A stretch of 62,024 nt of DNA from Paludibacter sp. (GCA_010365115.1 JAAFGX010000015.1:1-62024), one strand, 5' to 3'. Shown: positions 35,639-45,473, counted from the first letter of the stretch. The notes: generated by a model not told the origin, from the letters alone. Program-made: numbers and translations.

Positions 35639-37561
35639 ATGTCAAAAAGACTTTTTGCCTGTTTTGCTATATTATTTTCAGCAATCGTACATATTTCAGC
35701 ACAAGGCGCCACTATGCCATTTAAAATGTACGAAGCCGAAGATGGAAACCTGGTTGGTGGGGCAACCATCCTTTCGATGTCAACTTTACCGACAGTCCCA
35801 ACTGTGCAGCTTGAGTCATCGGGTAGAAAGTGTGTTGAACTTAATGCAACCGGCGAATCTGTTACATGGACTACAACCGACATCACCAACACAATCGTGG
35901 TGCGTGTTTCAATGCCCGATGCGCCTATGGGCGGTGGTATTACCGATTCGTTGAATTTATATGTCGATGGTGTTTTTAGGCAATCAATGGTGTGTACTTC
36001 GAAATATGCCTGGGTATACGGTAAACAGAATTTGGTAGAAAACGATCCTTCGATTGGCACTCCCAAACGTTTTTATGATATGCATCGGGCTTTTATCAAA
36101 GGCGATCCGGTTCATGCCGGAAGTATTATCACATTAAAAAAAGAAGTTGAAAATACCGCAGCTTATTACCAAATCGATTTTATTTTGCTCGAAAATGTAG
36201 GTCCACCTCTTCCCCAACCTGCAAATACACTATCGGTTATCGATTACGGAGCGATTCCCGACGACAATATTGATGATACCCAAGCATTTAAAAATTGTAT
36301 TTCAGCTTGTCAAACTCAGAAAAAAGGAATGTGGATACCCGCAGGAAATTTTCATAATGGCGGATCGATTATTAATGCTACGGGAATCAATATTTACGGT
36401 GCCGGAATGTGGTACACTACAAACACACGCATTATTGGAGGACGACACAAATGGAATTTGACTAATTGTACAATTCAGGATTTATACATTTTCAATCCGG
36501 AAACGGGTCGGGATGTTACCTTGGGACACGATTCGGGGATGACTGTTCAGGGTGCAAAAGGTTGGCTTGTGGAGCGGGTTTGGACTCACCATTGTTTTTT
36601 CTGGTGCAGTGGCACTGATGGAATTATTCGCGATTGTCGTGCAACCGAAAGTTGGGCTGATGGTATCAACCTGAATAATGGTCCAACTGTGAAAGTCGAT
36701 TACGAAGGAATAAGACTTACTGCGCAAAACAATTTCATTGTTGGTCCGGGTGATGATGGCATTGCTATTAATTCACAAAATGGGGGAGGTGTAGCTGCTA
36801 ATATGGCCGATACGAAAATACTGAACAATACTTCCATTGCCAGTATGTGGGCTAATGGAATGCGCGTAGCAGGTGGGCGGAATAGCATTTTACGCAATAA
36901 TTTAATTACCGATCCGTCAGACGGTAGTGGTATACGTATAGGTAAATTTGGCACTGTCGGAAATCCTTGCGAATCGGTATTGGTTGAAAATAACCTGATA
37001 CTTCGTGGTTGCGGAATTCGTACCACTTACGGACATGGAGGCATTACCGTTGCCGATACTGCAACAGCCACTATTCAATCAAATACCATCATTGATTCTC
37101 CGGGAATTGGAATCGATGTGCAGAGATGCAACGCTGTTTTTATTGGAAATATTATTGATAATCCTTCATTGCAGGGGTTTTTAATCAAATCAGGTTCTAT
37201 CGGTTCAGGAACATTTACAGGCAATACGGTTACTAATCTGAAAAGCGGACAAGTTGCATTCCGGAATGATGCTCCAACTACATTCACGGTTAGTAGTTGG
37301 AATAATAGTTGGCAACCTACCGGAATAGAAACACAACCTGACAATACCGATAATAGTTTGCGAGTTTATCCAACTGTCATTCAAAACTCACTGTATATTA
37401 AAGGTTTAGAAACAAATACTGAAATAATGATTGTGAATGTGTCAGGACAAGTTGTTTTGAAAACAAAAACTACAGAACTTGTAGATGTAAGTAATTTAAG
37501 TCCTGGGATTTATTTCATTTGTGCTGAAAATAAAAAACCAGTACGATTTATCAAAAAATAA
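35639..37561 (+). CDS. CBM/beta-helix (GH87-like) protein with T9SS domain
   Basis: A 640-residue secreted protein with a signal peptide at residues 1-21. Residues 25-190 form a CBM6/CBM35-like beta-sandwich (FKMYEAEDGNLVGGATILS at its start, YYQIDFILLENV at its end). Residues 195-545 are a right-handed beta-helix opened by SVIDYGAIPDDNIDDTQAFKNC, the pectate-lyase-superfamily start. Acidic motifs WADGINLNNG and GPGDDGIAINSQNGG are in the positions of GH87 (alpha-1,3-glucanase) and GH28-type catalytic aspartates. The last ~75 residues (LRVYPTVIQNSLYIKGLETNTEI, ending KPVRFIKK) are a T9SS sorting domain. A GH87-like alpha-glucan or alpha-glycan hydrolase is my best guess. It has no heptamer-array promoter, so it may be controlled separately. 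Confidence 0.72.
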   Translation: MSKRLFACFAILFSAIVHISAQGATMPFKMYEAEDGNLVGGATILSMSTLPTVPTVQLESSGRKCVELNATGESVTWTTTDITNTIVVRVSMPDAPMGGGITDSLNLYVDGVFRQSMVCTSKYAWVYGKQNLVENDPSIGTPKRFYDMHRAFIKGDPVHAGSIITLKKEVENTAAYYQIDFILLENVGPPLPQPANTLSVIDYGAIPDDNIDDTQAFKNCISACQTQKKGMWIPAGNFHNGGSIINATGINIYGAGMWYTTNTRIIGGRHKWNLTNCTIQDLYIFNPETGRDVTLGHDSGMTVQGAKGWLVERVWTHHCFFWCSGTDGIIRDCRATESWADGINLNNGPTVKVDYEGIRLTAQNNFIVGPGDDGIAINSQNGGGVAANMADTKILNNTSIASMWANGMRVAGGRNSILRNNLITDPSDGSGIRIGKFGTVGNPCESVLVENNLILRGCGIRTTYGHGGITVADTATATIQSNTIIDSPGIGIDVQRCNAVFIGNIIDNPSLQGFLIKSGSIGSGTFTGNTVTNLKSGQVAFRNDAPTTFTVSSWNNSWQPTGIETQPDNTDNSLRVYPTVIQNSLYIKGLETNTEIMIVNVSGQVVLKTKTTELVDVSNLSPGIYFICAENKKPVRFIKK

Positions 37562-37569
37562 TATTAATT

Positions 37570-37649
37570 AGCTTGAATTGCCACCAGCTTGAATTGCCTC
37601 CAGCTTGAATTGCCTCCAGCTTAAATTGCCTCCAGCTTGAATTGCCTCC
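37570..37649. repeat. Tandem 16-bp repeat, five copies
   Basis: AGCTTGAATTGCCTCC is repeated five times (starts 37570, 37586, 37602, 37618, 37634) with only two substitutions in all. The repeat unit is the outer arm of the neighbouring palindromic element, so it grew by tandem duplication of one arm. Confidence 0.92.
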
Positions 37650-37802
37650 AGCTTTAGCTGGAGGAATAAAGATTAAATTTTTTATTGGCTTTAGCCAAAA
37701 TTATAAATATCAAACAATGTTATAAATAACAATTATTTATTTGGCTAAAGCCAATTCATTTTAATTACAATATTCTCCAGCTGAAGCTGGAGGCAATTCA
37801 AC
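37634..37802. repeat. Nested palindromic (BIME-like) element upstream of GH2
   Basis: The outer arms TTGAATTGCCTCCAGCTTTA (37637 on) and the matching reverse complement at about 37773-37802 pair almost perfectly, and each arm also contains its own CTCCAGCT/AGCTGGAG hairpin (37645-37664 and 37775-37792). Inside are two TTGGCT/AGCCAA hairpins (37685-37698 and 37741-37754). Four hairpins in symmetric order are the structure of a REP doublet mobilised by a RAYT-type transposase elsewhere. It ends 40 bp before the GH2 start codon. Confidence 0.85.
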
Positions 37803-37842
37803 AATTCATCACTATCAAATATTACAATATCAAAACACCATC

Positions 37843-40800
37843 ATGCTACAAAATTTATTAAGAAAAACATCATTTTTGTTGATTTTATTACTCTCAAACC
37901 AACTTATTTCGGCTCAGCAGTCGGAGTTTAAAACTGATTTCTCGAATTCAGCGACAGTACTCAAAACAATCGGGCGAGGAACAAATAAGATTGAAAACGG
38001 TGTGCTAAAATCGAAAGATGCTTACAGTTGTTTTGGCAACGCCGAATGGAAAAACTATTCCATAAAATTTAAAGCTCGTGCACCAAAAGGAGCAGACCAA
38101 GTTCAGATTTGGGCCGGATTCAGAGCTTTTAACCGATACGACAGATACGTAGTGGGTTTAAGAGGTGGATTGCAAAATACGCTTTATCTGAGCCGGATGG
38201 GTTATATGGGAACGGATGAATTTCTCGGTTTGCGCCCGCTTTATTTTCAACCTAAACCCGGAAAATGGTACGATGTGAAAATTGAAGTGTGCGGCAATCG
38301 TATTCGTGTTTTTCTGAACAATGAATCCGCTCCATATATAGACATTTTGGATAAAAATGCTTCTATGGCTCCGTCGGGCGAAGTTACGCTGGGAGGAAGC
38401 TGGATAGAAACTGAATTCGATGATTTGGTTATTACGCCTTTAACTGATGATTATTTAAAGAATACGCCCGTTATGGAAGTTTTCAAAAAATTAGAAGCTA
38501 ACGAAAAAGAAAAAAAACGGATCATAGAAAGAGCTTCATATAAACCATTGGTTATTAGCGAATTTACAAATGGACGCACCGAAATTTCGTTGAATGGACA
38601 ATGGCTTTTTATGCCGGAACATGAAATGAAAGATGCAAAAAAGGCGTCTCAGGAAAATGCAGAAGATAACAACTGGCACACCATGTCGGTGCCGAATTTC
38701 TGGAATCCAAGTCGTATATGGTTGCATGGCGAAATGTTCGACGGCCATGCAAAAGGTGTTTCGGATGTTTATTTCCAACAGGAAACCGACCGTTGTGCCA
38801 ACTATACTTTCGATTATACAACTACTAAAGTGGCTTGGTACCGTCAGTGGATAGAATTGCCAACGGATTTAAAATCGAAACACATCACCTTGAATTTCGA
38901 TGCTGTTTCCAAAATTGGCGAAGTATATATCAACGGACAGTTGGCTGGTTCACACATCGGCATGTTTGGCGATTTTTCGGTAGATGGTTCAAAATTGTTT
39001 AAACCAGGGAAAAACCTGATTGCCGTGAGGGTTGTACGTGATTTTATCGAGAATATTGAAGACGGAGAAAAAATAGTAGATGTAGCCGTTACAGTGCCTG
39101 TAACAAATAATATGTTGAAAGATATAGCGCATGGATTTTTCAAAGAAAATCCTGCAGGTATTTGGCAACCCGTGAAAATGGTCATCTCTGATAAAGTGAA
39201 AATTGAAGATGTATACATCAAGCCAACGCTCGAAGGCGCAACTTTCGATGTGACGATAAAGAATCACAGCACTAAATCAGCTACTTACGATTTAACGACC
39301 GAAATTCTGGATAAAGAAACAAAAAGTCAACTTTATGCAGGAACTACCTTGAAAAAGTTAGCATTAAAAGCCGGCGAAGAACGGAAAGTTACGTTCTCAC
39401 TATCGGGTTTAAAGCCCAGACTCTGGTCACCGAATCATCCGAATTTGTATGATTTCAATTTCAAATTGGTTGCTCGCTCGAAAGAAATTGACAATAAATC
39501 AATTACTTCCGGATTCAGAACTTTTGAAACAAAAAACGAATTTTTCTACCTCAATGGCAATCAATATTGGCTTCGGGGAGCCAACCACACACCTTATGCC
39601 TTAGCTCCAAACGATGTTGATTTGGCCAATACCTTTTTTCAATTAATGAAATCGGCCAATATGGATGTAACGCGTACTCATACATCGCCTTACAACGAAA
39701 CGTGGACGAAAGCTGCAGATGAAAATGGAATTGGAATAAGTTATGAAGGTACTTGGCCCTGGTTAATGATTCAATCATCGATGCCTGATGAAAAATTGAT
39801 AAAAATGTGGGCAGATGAATTTTTGGGAATGCTTAAAAAATACCGAAATCATCCTTCGATACTATTTTGGACTGTAAACAACGAAATGAAATTCTATGAT
39901 AATGAACCTGATATTGAGGTAGCAAAACAAAAAATGAAAATCATTTCGGATGTCGTAAAACGTATGCGCGAAACAGACCCAACACGTCCCATCTGTTTCG
40001 ACTCCAACTACAAACGTATCGATTCGGAAGTCCGATTTGGAAAAGATTTTTACAAAAACATTGATGATGGTGATATCGATGACGATCATAAATACATAAA
40101 CTGGTACGCCTATACTTTATTCCGGTATTTCAAAGGTCATTTTCAGAGCAAAGTCTATCCGGGACGCCCGCTTATTAGTCAGGAACTGTCGACCGGCTAT
40201 CCAAACGGCGAAACCGGACATGCGACCCGTTTTTATAACTTGGTGCATCAAAATCCGCAATCGCTTATTGGATATCAATCCTACGAATATGCAAATCCAC
40301 AGGCTTTTTTGGATGTAAACTCATTTATAACCGGCGAGATTGCCGAAGCGCTTCGTCGCACCGGCGATAAAACGGCCGGAGTTTTACATTTTGCACTGCT
40401 CACATGGTTTCGCAATGTGTACGATGCTAAAAATATTGAGCCTTACCCAACCTATTATGCAATGAAACGAGCTATGCAGCCTGTGTTGGTAAGTGCCGAA
40501 ATTTGGGGACGAAACCTGTATGCCGGAGAAATGTTGCCAACAAGAATTTGCGTGGTGAACGATAAAGAAAACGGAGCGGAAGTAGGTGAAACGAAGCTTT
40601 ATTGGGAATTGCAATCGGAGTGTGGCGATGTATTGGTGAAAGGTTCGGAAATATTTCCAGCTGTAAAGCATTCGACTCGTCAATGGATTACGCCCAATAT
40701 TCAAATTCCTGAAAATTTACCATCACCAAAAATTGCAGCTAAATTAAAACTTAAACTGACAGAAAACGGAGTTCCTATTTCCGAAAACGAATACAAGCTC

Positions 40801-41481
40801 AATATCGCTCAAAAAGAGTGGAGTTACGCTACTGTAAATCACGCTAAAAAAATTGCGTTAGTCGATTTTAATGGCATCAACAAAGCCATGGATTTTTTGA
40901 AAGTAAAACATACTACCTTCACAACTCTTTCGGCAGCCTTTGTAGCTAAACCTGATTTGTATATCGTTTCGGGTATCGACAGCACAAAATGCACTCAGGC
41001 AGAGTTGGCACAACTAAGAACTTTGGTGGACAAAGGCGCTAAAGTGTTGTTGTTGAACTCGCCGGATGCAACTAAAAAATTGTATCCTGAATATATTACA
41101 GGTTGGATAGTGCCTACCGAAGGCGATATTGTTAATATGGAAGTGCCTGAATCGCCTGTATTTGATGGCATTGGATTGTTTGACATTCGCTATTTCAACA
41201 ACAATAAAGCTGAAATTCCTACAGTTTGTAAAATGGCATTTCAGATAAACAGAAGTCTGGATGTGATAGAATTAGCCAACCAAACCAAAATACACGGCTA
41301 TATAGTTGGCGAAATGATGGAACGTTCGGAGTATGTAAAAACGATAAAAGGCTTCTCCATACTTCGCATCAACAAAGGCGGTTCGGCTATCGTTTCGGGT
41401 ATGAATTTAGAAAAAGCCACCACCGACCCCATTGCCGGAAGGTTATTAGTAAATATGATCAATGATTTGTTGAACAATTGA
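37843..41481 (+). CDS. Large GH2 family glycosidase with LamG-like and amidotransferase-like domains
   Basis: A 1212-residue secreted enzyme with a signal peptide at residues 1-25. In order: a LamG/DUF1080-like domain (about 27-205; WKNYSIKFKARAPKGADQVQIW), GH2 sugar-binding jelly roll (about 245-440; EISLNGQWLFMPE), immunoglobulin domain (about 445-565; RTFETKNEFFYLNG at its end), TIM barrel (about 570-860) and a C-terminal region whose last ~200 residues (KKIALVDFNGINKAMDFL, KPDLYIVSGIDS, KGAKVLLLNSP) look like a class I glutamine-amidotransferase-fold domain, as in some beta-galactosidases. The acid/base is Glu681 (LFWTVNNEMK) and the nucleophile Glu781 (LISQELSTGYP). It is a retaining beta-glycosidase, with beta-galactosidase, beta-mannosidase or beta-glucuronidase activity all possible. 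The CotH gene follows after one base. Confidence 0.88.
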   Translation: MLQNLLRKTSFLLILLLSNQLISAQQSEFKTDFSNSATVLKTIGRGTNKIENGVLKSKDAYSCFGNAEWKNYSIKFKARAPKGADQVQIWAGFRAFNRYDRYVVGLRGGLQNTLYLSRMGYMGTDEFLGLRPLYFQPKPGKWYDVKIEVCGNRIRVFLNNESAPYIDILDKNASMAPSGEVTLGGSWIETEFDDLVITPLTDDYLKNTPVMEVFKKLEANEKEKKRIIERASYKPLVISEFTNGRTEISLNGQWLFMPEHEMKDAKKASQENAEDNNWHTMSVPNFWNPSRIWLHGEMFDGHAKGVSDVYFQQETDRCANYTFDYTTTKVAWYRQWIELPTDLKSKHITLNFDAVSKIGEVYINGQLAGSHIGMFGDFSVDGSKLFKPGKNLIAVRVVRDFIENIEDGEKIVDVAVTVPVTNNMLKDIAHGFFKENPAGIWQPVKMVISDKVKIEDVYIKPTLEGATFDVTIKNHSTKSATYDLTTEILDKETKSQLYAGTTLKKLALKAGEERKVTFSLSGLKPRLWSPNHPNLYDFNFKLVARSKEIDNKSITSGFRTFETKNEFFYLNGNQYWLRGANHTPYALAPNDVDLANTFFQLMKSANMDVTRTHTSPYNETWTKAADENGIGISYEGTWPWLMIQSSMPDEKLIKMWADEFLGMLKKYRNHPSILFWTVNNEMKFYDNEPDIEVAKQKMKIISDVVKRMRETDPTRPICFDSNYKRIDSEVRFGKDFYKNIDDGDIDDDHKYINWYAYTLFRYFKGHFQSKVYPGRPLISQELSTGYPNGETGHATRFYNLVHQNPQSLIGYQSYEYANPQAFLDVNSFITGEIAEALRRTGDKTAGVLHFALLTWFRNVYDAKNIEPYPTYYAMKRAMQPVLVSAEIWGRNLYAGEMLPTRICVVNDKENGAEVGETKLYWELQSECGDVLVKGSEIFPAVKHSTRQWITPNIQIPENLPSPKIAAKLKLKLTENGVPISENEYKLNIAQKEWSYATVNHAKKIALVDFNGINKAMDFLKVKHTTFTTLSAAFVAKPDLYIVSGIDSTKCTQAELAQLRTLVDKGAKVLLLNSPDATKKLYPEYITGWIVPTEGDIVNMEVPESPVFDGIGLFDIRYFNNNKAEIPTVCKMAFQINRSLDVIELANQTKIHGYIVGEMMERSEYVKTIKGFSILRINKGGSAIVSGMNLEKATTDPIAGRLLVNMINDLLNN

Positions 41482-41482
41482 T

Positions 41483-44236
41483 ATGAAACAGTCTATAAAT
41501 CAATCTTTAACCAAAGACAATAAAAACACTGGGCTAATCCAAAAGTCCCCCCAACGGGGGGATTTAGGGGGGCTGAAACTACTAAGATTATTTTGTATTG
41601 CAGCGGCTATTTTAATTTCATTCCAGAACAATGCTCAAATTGTAATTTCTGAAATTTTAGCGTCTAACAAAAATTCAATTAAAGATCAGTTTGGTCAAAA
41701 CTCAGACTGGATAGAGCTCTACAACAATTCAACCACCACAATAAATCTATTGAATTGGACACTTACCGATGATTCCACTCAACCCAACAAATGGGGTTTC
41801 CCTTCAGTTAACCTTGCTCCGGGACAATACATGATTGTTTTTGCTTCTGATAATAATATCAAAGAACCCTTACCCTATCTTCATACCAACTTCAAACTTA
41901 CAGCCTCGGGTGAATATTTGGCACTTTATAATAACTCAGGTATACTTGTTTCAGGTATTATACCTGGATTTCCTCAACAATATGAAGATGTATCCTACTG
42001 TTTGGTTGATGGCGAATATATATACATTAACACTCCCACTCCATGGGCTGCAAACAGTGCAGAATTATATATTCTTCCACCCTATTTCTCAACTCAACGC
42101 GGTCTTTTTTCTGCTCCATTTCAGTTGAGTTTAACATGCCCAACTACTAGTACAACTATAAAATACACAACAAATGGCAGCGCTCCGAACTTGCTGAACG
42201 GAACAGATTATCAAGCACCTCTAACCATCGAATCGACGAAAGTTATTCGTGCTGTATCCATATTAAACAACAGCCTGAGCGTTTCGGCAACAAATACTTA
42301 TATTTTCCCTGACCAGGTTTTGCAGCAGCCTGATGTTTTGCCCATGTATCCAACTAAATGGGGTACAGGTGTTATTGCAGACTATGGCATGGATCCGGAA
42401 ATTTGCAATAATCCTAAAAACAGCAATAATATTGTAAGTTCCTTCTCTCAACTTCCAATTATTTCATTGGTTTCGAAGCCTTCAAATTTCTTTTCAGATG
42501 AAAACAATGACTCTACCGGTGGCATTTACGTTTACACAACAAATAACTGGGAACGTGCTGCTTCGGTTGAGATTTTTGGAAGCGGCAATGCTGATAATCT
42601 GCAAATAAACTGTGGTGTGCAATTGCAGGGAGGACAAAGCCGTTTACCTAGCAATTCACCCAAACATTCGTTCAGGCTGGTTTTTAAACCGAAATATGGA
42701 CCTGCAAAAATGGAATATCCTTTATTTCCGGCTCATGCGGATGCTACCAGCAAATTCAACACCATACATATTAAAGCAGGATATAACAACACATGGTTTC
42801 ACTCAAATGGCGATCAGCGCAAAGGTGCTCAGTACATTCGGGACGTGTGGGCAAAAAACACCTTGCACAAAATGGGACATGTAAGTGTGAACACCCGTTA
42901 TGCCCATTTATTTATAAATGGCTTGTACTGGGGATTATTCAATTTATCGGAACGTATCGACAAAGAATTCATGGAGACATATTTTGGAGGTTCTGAATCG
43001 AATTATGATGTTATAAAGGATTATATCGAAGTGGTTGATGGAAACCTGAGTGCCTGGAATGAAATGATTGCAGCTGTTCAGGCCGGCGTGGAAAACAATG
43101 CTGATTATTACAGATTACTCGGGAAAAATCCGGATGGCACGGACAATTTAGCATATCCTGTTTATTTAGAACCTGTTAATCTTATTGATTATATAATTTT
43201 GAATTTTTACGGTGCAAATCAGGATTGGGACCAACATAACTGGGCTGCTGGCAGAGAAAGGGTTGATGGAAGAAAAGGGTTCAACTTTTTTGCCTGGGAT
43301 ACTGAGCGTATATTGGAAAATGTAAATACGAATATTGTGACTAAGAACAGTACGGGTTATGTGACTGAGATTTTCCAAAAGCTGATGAAAAATCCGGAAT
43401 TCAAAATGCTTTTTGCCGACAGGTTGCATAAACATCTTTATACCAATGGCTGTTTAACACCTGATTCCATTATTGCCGACTGGGAAAAATTTGCGAGAGA
43501 AATACAACCGGCTGTTTTTGCTGAATCGGCACGTTGGGGAGATTATCGGAGAGATGTTAGACAAAGCAGTTCGGCGTTACTTTACACCGAAGATATCTGG
43601 CAAACGGAGAAAAAACGTTTAATTGAAACCTATTTTCCAATTCGTTCCGGCATTCTTATCAACCAGTTTAAAGCGGCAAATATGTATCCGAATATTGAAG
43701 CTCCCCTCTTTAATTCATACGGAGGAACTGTAAGTAATACCTTCAAGCTGGGAATGTCTGCCGCTGAAGGCACCATATATTATAGCTTGAAAGGCGATCC
43801 ACGCCAAACAGGAAGTAGCATAGCAGCTGACACTTACGCCTACAACACCCCGATTACTATTTCTGATAATTTGGTCACGGTGAGAGCGCGTGCCAAATCG
43901 GGAAATATTTGGTCGGCCGTTACTGAAGCTACTTTCAGTAATGACATACTTCAATCCCTTGAACTTAATCGCCAAAATACACCTCAACTATACAATTATC
44001 CTAATCCAGTAAGAGATTTCACAACTATTGAATGTAACCTGCCGGAAAGTGGCAATGTGCAAATACTTGTTCTGTCGATGCAGGGTAGCGTTATTGAAAC
44101 CATCAATTTAGGTTATCATATTTCCGGCAATTTCAAGTATCGTTACAATGCATCTAACCTTAAAAACGGGGTGTATATATACCAGATTCAATGCGGCATA
44201 CATAAGTTGAACTCAAAAATGACAGTGATAAAATAA
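41483..44236 (+). CDS. CotH-kinase protein with lamin-tail and T9SS domains
   Basis: A 917-residue protein. The only ATG gives an unusual N-terminus: about 30 polar residues including KSPQRGDLGGL precede a signal peptide core (LLRLFCIAAAILISFQNNAQ). Those residues are encoded by a C6/G6 palindrome, so a repeat has inserted into the start of the gene. Then a lamin-tail domain (about 55-190; IVISEILASNKNSIKDQFGQNSDWIELYN), a chitobiase-C-like domain (about 200-280; TIKYTTNGSAPNLLNGTDY), the CotH kinase-like domain (about 320-640; LFINGLYWGLFNLSERIDKEFMETYFGG), a second chitobiase-C-like domain (about 745-835) and a T9SS sorting domain (ending HKLNSKMTVIK). CotH proteins are atypical kinases; in Bacteroidota this layout is found on surface-exported proteins of unknown role. 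It is co-transcribed with GH2. Confidence 0.82.
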   Translation: MKQSINQSLTKDNKNTGLIQKSPQRGDLGGLKLLRLFCIAAAILISFQNNAQIVISEILASNKNSIKDQFGQNSDWIELYNNSTTTINLLNWTLTDDSTQPNKWGFPSVNLAPGQYMIVFASDNNIKEPLPYLHTNFKLTASGEYLALYNNSGILVSGIIPGFPQQYEDVSYCLVDGEYIYINTPTPWAANSAELYILPPYFSTQRGLFSAPFQLSLTCPTTSTTIKYTTNGSAPNLLNGTDYQAPLTIESTKVIRAVSILNNSLSVSATNTYIFPDQVLQQPDVLPMYPTKWGTGVIADYGMDPEICNNPKNSNNIVSSFSQLPIISLVSKPSNFFSDENNDSTGGIYVYTTNNWERAASVEIFGSGNADNLQINCGVQLQGGQSRLPSNSPKHSFRLVFKPKYGPAKMEYPLFPAHADATSKFNTIHIKAGYNNTWFHSNGDQRKGAQYIRDVWAKNTLHKMGHVSVNTRYAHLFINGLYWGLFNLSERIDKEFMETYFGGSESNYDVIKDYIEVVDGNLSAWNEMIAAVQAGVENNADYYRLLGKNPDGTDNLAYPVYLEPVNLIDYIILNFYGANQDWDQHNWAAGRERVDGRKGFNFFAWDTERILENVNTNIVTKNSTGYVTEIFQKLMKNPEFKMLFADRLHKHLYTNGCLTPDSIIADWEKFAREIQPAVFAESARWGDYRRDVRQSSSALLYTEDIWQTEKKRLIETYFPIRSGILINQFKAANMYPNIEAPLFNSYGGTVSNTFKLGMSAAEGTIYYSLKGDPRQTGSSIAADTYAYNTPITISDNLVTVRARAKSGNIWSAVTEATFSNDILQSLELNRQNTPQLYNYPNPVRDFTTIECNLPESGNVQILVLSMQGSVIETINLGYHISGNFKYRYNASNLKNGVYIYQIQCGIHKLNSKMTVIK
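41547..41573. repeat. REP-like palindrome inside the CotH gene start
   Basis: CCCCCC-AAC-GGGGGG (41547-41561) is followed by ATTTAGGGGGGCT, a member of the same C/G-rich palindrome group as those at 35062 and 51748. It lies in frame at codons 22-30 of the CotH gene and is translated as part of the N-terminal extension. Confidence 0.75.
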
Positions 44237-44608
44237 ATTATTTTTTAATGACTATCGGCTTTTGCACCCATAAATGAATTATGATAGGTTATTGTTAGAT
44301 TTTCTTCAATCAAGTAACATCCACGAAATAGGAAAATAAGATGGACTATTTTTAAGTGTAAAATAACATTGTTAATCGTCAACATTAGCTAATAAGGTTT
44401 AAGATAGGGAGAGAGATTATTACTACTAAGGTAAAAAAAAAACAAAAATAAGGTTATTAAATAAAAAGATTAAATCGATAAAAATTCAGACGTTTATATT
44501 GTATTAAAACCTTAGTATTTTATTCAACCTTAGTATAAATGTAGGGACTCTCAATCTCCCTGTCCCTGCGGATATGCTATTTAATGAAATAAAAGTGGTA
44601 CTGGCGAG
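44237..44608. other. Intergenic stretch after the CotH gene
   Basis: AT-rich and without a recognisable gene. I find no convincing terminator hairpin, only short A and T runs. The stretch leads into the palindromic element at 44609. Confidence 0.4.
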
Positions 44609-44763
44609 TGGAATTTTTGAAATCCCATCTTCTTGTATTCTAGGATTTTCAATCCTTTCTTACAATACAAATAATGATTATATTTGAAAATGCAAAAATA
44701 TAAGAACGGAACGCAGTTCCTAAGAACAGTGAGAGTTGGGATTCCAAAATCCCAACAAACAAT
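44609..44763. repeat. Nested palindromic (BIME-like) element before truncated OMP gene
   Basis: Four small hairpins in symmetric order: GGAATTTTTGAAATCCC (from about 44609), AGGATT/AATCCT (from about 44642), GGAAC/GTTCC (44706-44718) and TTGGGATT/AATCCCAA (44737-44756). The first and last are complementary to each other, and the second and third occupy equivalent inner positions. The layout is the same as the element at 37634 although the sequence differs. Its right half forms the first ~25 codons of the truncated outer-membrane gene. Confidence 0.7.
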
Positions 44764-45457
44764 AGCTTTTGCACATAAAAGAAACGATATATCCGGCAGA
44801 ACAAAGTATTTTCAAAAGTATAATGCACAGTTTGAAACAACCAAAGAAGTGATTGTAAAAGAAAAAATTAAAAAGGATTTTTTTAAAGGTTCTATTGTGT
44901 TAGGTATGAATCAGTTTAGCATGAATGTAAGAGATAATGTACATCCGATAAACAGTCAGAATTTTGGGACTTTTATCGCTCCTTCTCTTGGAGCAGAACT
45001 CGAATTTACACTTCCTTATTCAAATGACAAATGGAGTTTTTTACTTCAACCCACTTATAATTCTACAATTTCGGGAAAAATTCAGAGTTTACGTTATTAC
45101 GATGATGAACCCATGGAAAGTGAGTTTTCATATCAGGCAATTGAGATTCCTTGTGGTATAAGATATCGTTATTTTTTTAATAATAAATTTTGCATCAATG
45201 CAACCGGCTATGTTTCTACCGGTTTTTTGTCATGGAATAATACAACCATTAAGGTTGATCGGTTAAATTTTGATGTTTTAGAAAGAACTCATCGTTTTGC
45301 ATTCGGATTAGGCGCTGATTATAAAAAGTTTAGCATAGAGATCAAAGCTTGTGAAAGTAGGAATTTCTTTGTTAAGTATCGAACCTGGAAAACAGATTTC
45401 AAGGCACTTTCAGTGTGTTTAAAATATAGATTAGTTGATTTAAAAATCAACCGATAA
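44684..45457 (+). pseudogene. 5'-truncated outer-membrane beta-barrel paralog
   Basis: From about 44807 (KYFQKYNAQFETT) this 257-codon frame parallels the C-terminal 190 residues of the intact protein at 45510 (TYFEQYNAQFETT, PINSQ...G, LEFTLPYSNDKWSF, GIRYRYFFNNKFCINATGYVS, ending LKYRLVDLKINR). The first ~200 residues of that protein, including its signal peptide, are missing and replaced by sequence from a palindromic element, so the product cannot be exported to the outer membrane. It is an inactive tandem duplicate. Confidence 0.8.
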
Positions 45458-45473
45458 ATGTAATTTGATTCTC

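Noticed and set aside
37570-37649. Regular repeats considered as a CRISPR array
   Set aside because: The 16-bp units are directly adjacent with no spacers, and no cas genes are present.
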